From assembly GCA_964600165.1 (NCBI GenBank), contig CAZRIP010000118.1:1-11169 (forward strand): 11,169 nt of DNA, written 5' to 3'. Source of the DNA: CAZRIP01 sp964600165. Its GTDB lineage: Bacteria > Elusimicrobiota > Elusimicrobia > UBA1565 > UBA9628. Both the position numbers and the translations under genes were made by a program. The number at the start of each line of letters is the position of its first letter. Within the stretch, counting starts at the first letter, position 1. Below are positions 1-5,618 of this stretch, piece after piece. The notes under the pieces were generated by a model that was not told the origin of the DNA, made no database searches, and saw only the letters and a program-made list of their open reading frames with translations.

Positions 1-828
1 GCCCAGAGCCACGTGCAGGTCAGCTTCGAGGGGCCGGAATATACGGCCAACTCGGACGCCCTGGGGCCCCTGCGCGTGCTCGAGGCGATCCGTATGCTGG
101 GCTTGTCCAAAAAGACGCGCTTCTACCAAGCCTCGACCTCGGAGATGTTCGGCAACTCCGACCGGCGGGCCCAAGACGAGAGCACGCCGTTGCGCCCGGT
201 CTCGCCCTACGGCGTGGCCAAGCTCTACGGCCATTGGATCACGATCACCTACCGCCAAGCCTACGGACTCTACGCCTGCAACGGCATCCTCTTCAACCAC
301 GAGTCGCCGGTCCGCGGCGAGACGTTCGTCACGCGCAAGATCACGCGGGGCCTCGCGCGCATCAAGCTCGGCCTCGATGAGCGGATCTACCTCGGCAACC
401 TCGACGCCAAGCGCGACTGGGGCCACGCGCGCGACTTCGTCGAGATGCAATGGCTCATGCTCCAGCAGCCCAAGCCCGACGACTACGTGATCGCCATGGG
501 CGAGACCCGCACGGTCCGCGAGTTCGTCCAAGCCGCCGCCCACGAGCTCGGCTTCTCGCTGCGTTGGGAGGGGTCGGGCGCCCAGGAGCGCGCCGTCGAC
601 GTCGAGACCGGCCGGACGATCGTCAGCGTCGATCCGCGCTATTTCCGGCCCAATGAGATCCACGAGCTGCGCGGCGACGCGGCCAAGGCGCGCAAGAAGC
701 TCGGCTGGAAGCCCAAGACCTCATTCAAGCAACTCGTGGCCGAGATGGCGCGCGAGGACCTCAAGAAGGCGCGTCTCGACGAACTGATCAAAGACGAGCG
801 CCTGGCGCATCCGCGCCGCGCCGACTAG
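1..828 (+). CDS. gmd: GDP-mannose 4,6-dehydratase, 5'-truncated by window edge
   Basis: This enzyme converts GDP-D-mannose to GDP-4-keto-6-deoxy-D-mannose using bound NADP(H), the first step toward GDP-fucose, GDP-rhamnose and related sugars for surface polysaccharides; it acts in the cytosol. The frame is open from base 1 and its first residues (AQSHVQVSFEGPEYTA) are internal to the family, so the ATP-free Rossmann N-terminus, about 86 residues, lies outside the window. The extended-SDR catalytic residues are visible in the 275-residue fragment: T46 and E48 in STSEMFG, then Y70 and K74 in YGVAK. With an offset of 86 these match T132, E134, Y156 and K160 of the E. coli enzyme. The family segments GILFNHESPVRGETFVTRKI, RDWGHARDFVEMQW and DPRYFRPNEIHELRGD are all present, and the C-terminus is complete. 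Its TAG stop shares the palindrome CTAG with the stop of the convergent coiled-coil gene. Identification is near certain. Confidence 0.96.
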   Translation, partial: AQSHVQVSFEGPEYTANSDALGPLRVLEAIRMLGLSKKTRFYQASTSEMFGNSDRRAQDESTPLRPVSPYGVAKLYGHWITITYRQAYGLYACNGILFNHESPVRGETFVTRKITRGLARIKLGLDERIYLGNLDAKRDWGHARDFVEMQWLMLQQPKPDDYVIAMGETRTVREFVQAAAHELGFSLRWEGSGAQERAVDVETGRTIVSVDPRYFRPNEIHELRGDAAKARKKLGWKPKTSFKQLVAEMAREDLKKARLDELIKDERLAHPRRAD

Positions 829-1184
829 CCTTTCTTCCTTAAATCCCGGGCTTCCTCGAGGGCCTCGATGCCTTCCCGGCGGACCTGCTCGGCGGTTTCC
901 ATGGCCCGGGCGGCCTCGGCGAGGAGCTTGGCGCGCTCGGCTTCGAACTCGCGGCGGCCATGCGCCGAGCGCTCGAGCTCGCCCAGCAGGCGCACGTTGT
1001 CGGACCCGAGACGCGAGAGCTCGTCCTCGCGCCGCTTGAGAGCGCTCGCGTCCTCTCGGGCTTTCTCGAGCTCCGTGAGCGCTCGTTCCAGCGCGCGCGC
1101 CAAGGCGGCGCGCGCCTCCTCGCAGACCGCGAGGGTGCGCTCGAGCTCCTCGACCGCCGTCGCCGCCGAAAGCAGCTCGCTCAT
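825..1184 (-). CDS. Small coiled-coil protein, second gene of coiled-coil operon
   Basis: This 119-residue protein has no recognised family. It is almost entirely predicted alpha-helical coiled coil: long runs of A, E, L and R with leucines at heptad spacing, no signal peptide, no membrane segment, and a basic end (RDLRKKG). I chose the ATG at 1184 (MSELLSAATAVEELER) over an in-frame ATG at 1220 because it overlaps the TGA stop of the upstream gene as ATGA and has a GGAGG sequence 7 nt before it, the normal arrangement for translational coupling. The product probably works with the long coiled-coil protein made from the same transcript, perhaps as a partner or cap of a filament or scaffold; that is inference. 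The 3' end meets gmd tail to tail and the two stop codons overlap. Confidence 0.72.
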   Translation of the reverse strand: MSELLSAATAVEELERTLAVCEEARAALARALERALTELEKAREDASALKRREDELSRLGSDNVRLLGELERSAHGRREFEAERAKLLAEAARAMETAEQVRREGIEALEEARDLRKKG

Positions 1185-2761
1185 TCCCGCTCCTCCCAAA
1201 ATTTCTTGACGCGGCCCCAAAGCCCGGCGCGCTTCTCGGGCGCCGGGGAGGGGGAGCTCGCGGGCGCGGGGGCCGGGCGCGGCGACGACGGCGCGAGATC
1301 GCCTTCGAGGACCTTGCGCGCGCGCGCGAGCGCGGCGCGGCTTTCCTCTTCGATGCGCTTGCGCTCGGCTTGCTTGGACGCGACCAGCGCGAAGCGCTCG
1401 GAGGCGGCGGCGCGCTCGGCCGCGGCGCGCTCGTCGAATTTCCGGCGCTCTTCCTCCAAAGCCCGCGAGGCGCCTTCGAGGACCTTCTCCGACTGGGCCT
1501 GCGCCAATTGCGCTTCGCCCTGCGCTTTCCGCATCCGCTCGGCCTCGAGCTTGAGCTGGCGGGCCTCGTCGGCCTGCGCCTGGACGCGAGCCGCCTCGGC
1601 GCGAAGGCTCGCGGCCTCCGCCGCGGCCTGCTCGCTCCGGCTCTTGACGACTGAAAGCTCCTCGCGCGCCGCGGCGAGCTCGCAGGCCAGAGGCGCCGAC
1701 GCCGCGCTTTCGCGCCGCAGTTCCGCTTGCGCGCGCGCGGCCGCGGCCAGCTCGTCCTTGAGCGCCGCGACCTCGTCGCGCGCCGCGGCGAGCTCGCGCG
1801 CCAAGGACGCCGACTTCGCGGCCTCGCGCTCGAGCTCCGCTTGCGCGGTCCCGCCGTCGGCCGACGCCCGCTGAAAACGATCGCGCTGCATGGCGGTCTC
1901 GCGCGCGGCGGCGGCCAGCTCGCCCTTGAGCGCCGCGGCCTCCTCGCGCGCCGAGGAGAGCTCGTTCGCCAGGGCCGACGACTTCGCGCTCTCGCCCTGA
2001 AGCCGCGCTTTCGCCGATTCGGCGTCATCCAACGCCTGCCGCAAGCGCTGGAAAACGGCGTTTCTCTCCATCTCCGCCCGCGCGCGCTGCTCCGCGGTCT
2101 GGCTCGAGGACTCGGCCGCCTGCCGCTGACGCGCCGCGAGCTCCTCGTTGAGCGAGGCGAGCTCGGCGAGCTTGGCCTCGCGCGCCGCGGCCTGCTCCTC
2201 GGAGCGGCGGACGGCGGCGTCGAAGCGCTCTTGAAGCGCGGCGACGGCGGACTGCTTGGCGTCGCAGGCGAGCTCGAGCTCGTTGACGCGGCCTTGCAGC
2301 ACGCGCGCGTCGGACGCCCATTGGAGGATCTTCTTCTTCTCGAGCTCGAGTTCGGACGAGACGCGGCGCCGGTCGTGCAGCGCCGCGCGCAGGCGCGTCG
2401 CCATGTCGCGCGCGCGCAGGCCGTCCTCGCGCACGCGCCGCCGCGCGGCGCCCAGCTCCTCGTCGAGCCGTCGCAGCGCGATCTGCATCTTGGCCGCGAG
2501 CTCCTTGAAGCGCCCGCGCCGGCGCGACTCGTGAGCCAGCGCCGCCTCCTTGACCTCGAGCTCGCCGCGCAGCGCCTCGACGGCGGGGCGCAGCTTCTCG
2601 AGCTCCGCGCGCGCGTCGGCGAGCTCGCGCATGACGCCGGCCGGGGGCAAGACCGTCGGGGGCGCCTCGACCGAGGGCGCGGCTTTCGCGCCGCGCATCG
2701 ACGAGAGGACTTCCTCGACCTCGCGGCGATAGTCTTCCTGCCAAAGCCTGAACTCATCCAT
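1181..2761 (-). CDS. Long coiled-coil protein with Pro-rich linker and basic/aromatic tail
   Basis: A 526-residue protein of unknown function. Residues 1-15 (MDEFRLWQEDYRREV) form a short charged segment, followed by a Pro/Ala-containing stretch to about residue 42. A near-continuous coiled coil follows, from about 43 to 485, rich in A, E, R, K and L with heptad leucines. A Pro/Ala/Ser linker spans about 490-510, and a final tail, RAGLWGRVKKFWEERE, looks amphipathic with two Trp. There is no signal peptide or membrane helix, so it is probably cytoplasmic. Residues 258-285 and 314-341 are repeats of each other, 56 residues (eight heptads) apart, with a weaker third copy 38 residues on. The protein resembles bacterial cytoskeletal or scaffold coiled coils in general composition only, and such similarity does not establish function. 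The start has a -10 box TATACT 9 nt upstream. It is co-transcribed with the small coiled-coil gene. The other long frames here are composition artefacts. Confidence 0.82.
   Translation of the reverse strand: MDEFRLWQEDYRREVEEVLSSMRGAKAAPSVEAPPTVLPPAGVMRELADARAELEKLRPAVEALRGELEVKEAALAHESRRRGRFKELAAKMQIALRRLDEELGAARRRVREDGLRARDMATRLRAALHDRRRVSSELELEKKKILQWASDARVLQGRVNELELACDAKQSAVAALQERFDAAVRRSEEQAAAREAKLAELASLNEELAARQRQAAESSSQTAEQRARAEMERNAVFQRLRQALDDAESAKARLQGESAKSSALANELSSAREEAAALKGELAAAARETAMQRDRFQRASADGGTAQAELEREAAKSASLARELAAARDEVAALKDELAAAARAQAELRRESAASAPLACELAAAREELSVVKSRSEQAAAEAASLRAEAARVQAQADEARQLKLEAERMRKAQGEAQLAQAQSEKVLEGASRALEEERRKFDERAAAERAAASERFALVASKQAERKRIEEESRAALARARKVLEGDLAPSSPRPAPAPASSPSPAPEKRAGLWGRVKKFWEERE
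1188..1197 (-). promoter_or_regulatory. Shine-Dalgarno site of small coiled-coil gene
   Basis: Read on the minus strand, GGGAGGAGCGGGA immediately precedes ATG. The GGAGG core sits 7 nt before the ATG at 1184, inside the last codons of the upstream gene. It decides the start and contrasts with the leaderless-looking starts of first genes in this window. Confidence 0.7.
1740..1988 (-). repeat. Internal direct repeat (81 bp, 168 bp period) in coiled-coil gene
   Basis: The segments 1740-1820 and 1908-1988 align without gaps over 81 bp with about 11 differences by hand alignment. The offset of 168 bp is 56 codons, or eight heptads, so the duplication keeps the coiled-coil register. A more diverged copy of part of the unit starts near 1676, 114 bp from the equivalent point in the first repeat. 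Both copies encode versions of AKSxxLAxELxxAREExAALKxEL. It probably arose by in-frame duplication. Confidence 0.75.
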
Positions 2762-2770
2762 AGGTATTCC

Positions 2771-2799
2771 AGTATAGGCTCGGACCCAGAAGCGCGCAA
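2771..2799 (-). promoter_or_regulatory. Promoter of the coiled-coil operon
   Basis: On the minus strand there is TTGCGC (2799-2794), a 17-bp spacer, then TATACT (2776-2771). The -10 box ends 9 nt before the ATG at 2761, so the leader would be about 2-3 nt long and could not hold a ribosome binding site. This is the only promoter in the window with a fair -35 as well as a good -10. Confidence 0.6.
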
Positions 2800-2859
2800 G
2801 ACCCTCGGCGTAACAAATCTAGGCCCTCTGCGAGCCGCGTTTTTCCCCAAAAGTCCCTA

Positions 2860-2887
2860 TTTCAAGAAGCGCTGCGCGGCATAGAAT
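2860..2887 (+). promoter_or_regulatory. Promoter of the Trp-rich protein gene
   Basis: TAGAAT at 2882-2887 is followed by exactly 6 nt and then the GTG start at 2894. TTTCAA at 2860-2865 with a 16-bp spacer is a possible weak -35. The predicted transcript start falls on the start codon. No Shine-Dalgarno sequence fits between the box and GTG. Confidence 0.5.
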
Positions 2888-2893
2888 GAGAGC

Positions 2894-4192
2894 GTGACGA
2901 CCTGGAACGAGCGGGCTCGCATCCGGTCATTTCTCGCGGCGGCGTTGGTGACGGCGGTCTGCGGCGCGATCTTCTCGACGACCGACTCGACGCCGCGGCT
3001 CGCCGCTTCCGATACGGGAACGCGGCCCGACTTGTCGCTCTCGCGCTCGGCAAGCTTCGCGGCGGACCCCGACGCCGAGATCCCCGCCGATCCGCTCGCG
3101 GCGGAGGACGCCGCCGCGATCGCCAGCGCCGAGGACCGCGCCGAGCTCAAGGACGCCGTCGGCGCGCCCTCTCTCTCCGCCGCGACGCTCGGGTCCGGCC
3201 CCGCGGGAGCGGCGGGCGCTTGGACCGCCGCGGCGCGGGCTGCGGCGTCGCCGGGCGGCGCGACGCCGTCCGCGGCGGCCGCGCGCTTGGCCGCCGAGCG
3301 CCTCGGCGCCACGGGGTCAAAATCTCAGGCGCCGCTCAAGCGCTCCGCGGGTTTAGAGCGCGCCTCGCGGGCCGGGGAAAGCACATTCGAGAAATCCGGC
3401 CGCGGCCGGGACTTGCTCTCGTCGCGGACGGGCGCCCGCTCGTCCTCGCCGCGTCCCTCGGCGGCCGGCGAAGGCGGGCGGCGCGCCGGGTCCTCGGAAC
3501 GAACGCCTTTCACGACGGGCGCGGCCGAGGCCATGGGCGCCCAAGCCGGCCCGGACGGCGGCGCGGGCGGCGCGGGAGCCCGCGCGCCGGGCGCCAGCGG
3601 GCCGAGACGCTCGCGCCTGACCGCTTTCAAGCCCGCGCTGCTGAGCAAGCTCCTGGGGCCCAAGCCGCTGCGGCCGCCTCGCGGCTCCGTGCGCGCTCCG
3701 GAGATCAATCCCTGGCGGGCGCATCCGGCGCCGCAGGGCCTGCGCCCGATGACGGCGCTGGAGGCGGAAGGGGTCGAAGGCTCCGCGGCGGGCGAACGCG
3801 AGAAGATTTCCGGAGTCCGTCGCGCAGACTCCTGGGGCTGGGTCGAGCGCTCCGGGGAGCGCGTCTGGCTTTGGCCGTCGCCCGACGGCCCGGCGCTGCT
3901 CTCGCACGAGGGCCATTGGTGGTGGCAGAGCCGCGGCGTCTGGTTCCTGCTTCACGACGGCGAGCCGTGGGGCTGGCGCTATCTCGCCGAATGGCGCCGC
4001 GAGGGCCTCGTCCATGGAAGCGGAACGCAGATGATCTACAGCGACGACGGCGCGCGCGTCGGCGTGGTGACGCCCGGAGAGGGCGCGGTGCTCTACGACT
4101 CGACGACGGGCGCCGAGCTCGGCCGCTGGCGCGCCGACGAGCTTCCCAAGCCGCGCGCCGCGCGGGCGCCGACGCGCCTGCGCCTACCTTAG
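2894..4192 (+). CDS. Exported or membrane-anchored disordered protein with Trp-rich C-terminal module
   Basis: A 432-residue protein of no family I recognise. Residues 1-11 are charged, and residues 12-28 (SFLAAALVTAVCGAIFS) form a signal peptide or signal anchor. C23 is not in a lipobox because V22 precedes it. Residues about 30-305 are low-complexity (Ala, Gly, Ser, Pro, Arg), so probably disordered. From 314 to 412 the composition changes sharply: 12 tryptophans in 99 residues (314, 316, 325, 327, 342-344, 350, 359, 361, 367, 412), with alternating VWLW, HWWW, VWF and WGWRYLAEW segments. Similar VW(L/F) followed by DG units recur, suggesting tandem beta hairpins, and a later YSDDGARVGVV / GAVLYDSTTG pair looks like further strands. 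The design suggests an envelope-tethered stalk presenting a binding domain; the ligand is unknown. The GTG start is supported by the TAGAAT box 6 nt upstream. The next secreted-protein gene follows after 22 bp. Confidence 0.8.
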   Translation: MTTWNERARIRSFLAAALVTAVCGAIFSTTDSTPRLAASDTGTRPDLSLSRSASFAADPDAEIPADPLAAEDAAAIASAEDRAELKDAVGAPSLSAATLGSGPAGAAGAWTAAARAAASPGGATPSAAAARLAAERLGATGSKSQAPLKRSAGLERASRAGESTFEKSGRGRDLLSSRTGARSSSPRPSAAGEGGRRAGSSERTPFTTGAAEAMGAQAGPDGGAGGAGARAPGASGPRRSRLTAFKPALLSKLLGPKPLRPPRGSVRAPEINPWRAHPAPQGLRPMTALEAEGVEGSAAGEREKISGVRRADSWGWVERSGERVWLWPSPDGPALLSHEGHWWWQSRGVWFLLHDGEPWGWRYLAEWRREGLVHGSGTQMIYSDDGARVGVVTPGEGAVLYDSTTGAELGRWRADELPKPRAARAPTRLRLP

Positions 4193-4202
4193 CGGTTTTT
4201 TG

Positions 4203-4208
4203 TATCCT
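4203..4208 (+). promoter_or_regulatory. Candidate -10 box of the secreted-protein gene
   Basis: TATCCT is followed by exactly 6 nt and GTG at 4215. It lies in a 22-bp gap after the previous stop, so any -35 would be inside the upstream coding sequence, where I see no convincing one. It may be an internal promoter adding to read-through from the upstream gene. It favours GTG 4215 over the in-frame TTG at 4200, which would place the box inside the coding sequence. Confidence 0.4.
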
Positions 4209-4214
4209 CTTCGC

Positions 4215-5099
4215 GTGAAGCGCGTCCTCGCGGCCGCACTGCTCGCGTCCCTCGCCTGCGTCGCGGCGCGCGCGCAGATCGGCTACGGCGAAAAGGGGAT
4301 TTACCCGGTCTACGAGACGGGCGGCCAATGGGCGATCTTCGACAAGCGCCCGGTCCAAGGAGGCCCGTTCACGGCCGGCGCGCGCGTCCTCGTGATCGGC
4401 ACGGAGGGCGAACAGGTCTTCGAGGTCGGCCGCTCCTCGGCGGCCTACGGCGGCGCCTGCCGCCGGCACAAGCCGGCGCGCGTGAAGACGGCGCTGCTCA
4501 AAGGCCCGCGCCGCGTCGTCGGCCGTCCGATCATCGGCATCGCCGTGCCCGCCGCTTACAAAGTCAAAGGAGGGAAGGCGCGCTATCTCTCGCTCGAGAA
4601 TCAAGTCGGCGACGCCACCTACGCCGGACTGACCAAGCCGCTCAGGGACGCCGCCCTCGCCGACGCCGCGTCCGGAAAGTTCAAGGTGGATAAGCCCCAA
4701 TCCGAGGACGCCGACGGTTCCAGCGCGCCGCAAAAAAGCCCCGAGCCGCTGACCAAGATCGATTTCGGCGCCAAGCTCGCCGTGCGCGGGCTCAAGGACC
4801 CCTTCGTCTTCGTCGAGGAGACTCAGATCGGCCCGAGCACGCGGCGCTGCCTGAGGCTCGCGGACGGGGACAAGCTCATCGGCGAGTGCGCGGAGATGAA
4901 GCAGGATCTGATGGCGGAGACCGAGATGCTGCAGCTCATCGCCTACGACCCGAGCGGCAAGGGCGCTCCGTATCTGCTGGCGCTGACGAAGACCACGCCC
5001 AAGTGGGGCGACGAGCGCTGGGGCTTCATCGTGCGCGACACGGGCCCGAAGCTTTTCTTGTTCGACGCGATGGATCCGATCTGCCGCGCCGGCTTCTAG
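4215..5099 (+). CDS. Secreted protein of unknown function
   Basis: A 294-residue protein with a classical Sec signal peptide: basic VKR start, hydrophobic core LAAALLASLACVA, and an A-R-A signal peptidase I site giving cleavage before Q21. The mature part has four cysteines (82, 212, 225, 290), enough for two disulfides in the periplasm or outside the cell. The sequence looks like a mostly beta folded protein (for example WAIFDKRPV, ARVLVIGTEGEQVFEVG, RRVVGRPIIGIAVP, LFLFDAMDPIC). A hydrophilic linker rich in S, D and P lies around residues 158-180, so there may be two domains. No catalytic motif or known domain is evident to me. GTG at 4215 is preferred because it starts directly at the basic signal-peptide n-region. 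It follows the Trp-rich exported protein, so the two may act together at the cell surface. It ends 6 bp from the convergent PilZ gene. Confidence 0.8.
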   Translation: MKRVLAAALLASLACVAARAQIGYGEKGIYPVYETGGQWAIFDKRPVQGGPFTAGARVLVIGTEGEQVFEVGRSSAAYGGACRRHKPARVKTALLKGPRRVVGRPIIGIAVPAAYKVKGGKARYLSLENQVGDATYAGLTKPLRDAALADAASGKFKVDKPQSEDADGSSAPQKSPEPLTKIDFGAKLAVRGLKDPFVFVEETQIGPSTRRCLRLADGDKLIGECAEMKQDLMAETEMLQLIAYDPSGKGAPYLLALTKTTPKWGDERWGFIVRDTGPKLFLFDAMDPICRAGF

Positions 5100-5105
5100 C
5101 GCGGC

Positions 5106-5618
5106 TCAATCGCGTCCGAGCAGCGCGGACAAGCTCCAGCCGAGGACGATCACCGCTGGAAGGATCGGCGCGAGGTGGAGCAGCGTGTAGCGCACGTGCC
5201 CCGATCGCAGGGCCGCCTCCAGGCCGAAGACGACGACGACCCAATAGGCGGCGATGGCCGCGCGCTTGGCCAGCGCCACGAAATCGTAGCCCGGCAGCGT
5301 CGTGTAGCGCGTGAGCTTGCGCGAGTCGTTCCACGACATCCTGACGATCTTCATGCCGGAGTTATACCAGCCCCACTGGTCCTTGGAGGTCCAGACCACG
5401 ACGGCCTCGCCCCGGATCTTCTCGTCGAAGTCGATCGAAAGCGCGAAGCGCACGCGCGATTTCTCCGGAAGCTTGATGCGCGTCTCGGCCCTCATCCCGC
5501 GCGGCGTGAGGTCGTGAGCCTGGGCCTTGTCGTCGATGACGATCCCCGACAGGTCCGAGAGGACCAAGTCGAGCTCGGCGAGGAAGCGCTCATCGCGGCG
5601 CCGGCTGTCGAGGCTCAT
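5106..5618 (-). CDS. PilZ-domain protein with C-terminal transmembrane hairpin
   Basis: A 170-residue likely c-di-GMP receptor. The PilZ signature is visible: R7 and R11 form the RxxxR arm near the N-terminus, and DLTPRG at 36-41 fits the (D/N)xSxxG motif with Thr in place of Ser. Beta strands follow (MRAETRIKLP, SRVRFALSIDF, RGEAVVVWTSKD, WGWYNSGMKIV), as in the family. After about residue 112 come two hydrophobic segments, VALAKRAAIAAYWVVVVFGL and LLHLAPILPAVIVLGWSLSA, predicted to form a membrane hairpin that holds PilZ on the inner face. The ATG at 5618 overlaps the lipoprotein stop as ATGA and has a GAGGG Shine-Dalgarno 7 nt upstream, so translation is probably coupled. A longer upstream reading frame is an artefact overlapping the lipoprotein gene. 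The Ser-to-Thr change may weaken binding; the ligand is inferred from the motif, not shown. Confidence 0.8.
   Translation of the reverse strand: MSLDSRRRDERFLAELDLVLSDLSGIVIDDKAQAHDLTPRGMRAETRIKLPEKSRVRFALSIDFDEKIRGEAVVVWTSKDQWGWYNSGMKIVRMSWNDSRKLTRYTTLPGYDFVALAKRAAIAAYWVVVVFGLEAALRSGHVRYTLLHLAPILPAVIVLGWSLSALLGRD

Noticed and set aside
721..2850. A 709-codon Arg/Ser/Pro-rich frame on the minus strand across the coiled-coil operon, and a 385-codon frame on the plus strand at 1727-2884
   Set aside because: They overlap the coiled-coil genes in other frames. The Arg/Pro/Ala/Ser composition is what GC-rich DNA with few stops gives in wrong frames, and the coiled-coil frame has organised heptads, a promoter and an ATGA junction.
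4193..4202. Possible terminator at the T-run GGTTTTTTG
   Set aside because: No stable stem directly precedes the T-run, and it lies against the TATCCT box of the next gene.
3220..4218. 332-codon frame on the plus strand and 3325-4733 frames on the minus strand over the exported proteins
   Set aside because: No domain-like pattern, Arg/Ala-rich, and no promoter box before the start; overlapped by a frame with signal peptide and promoter.
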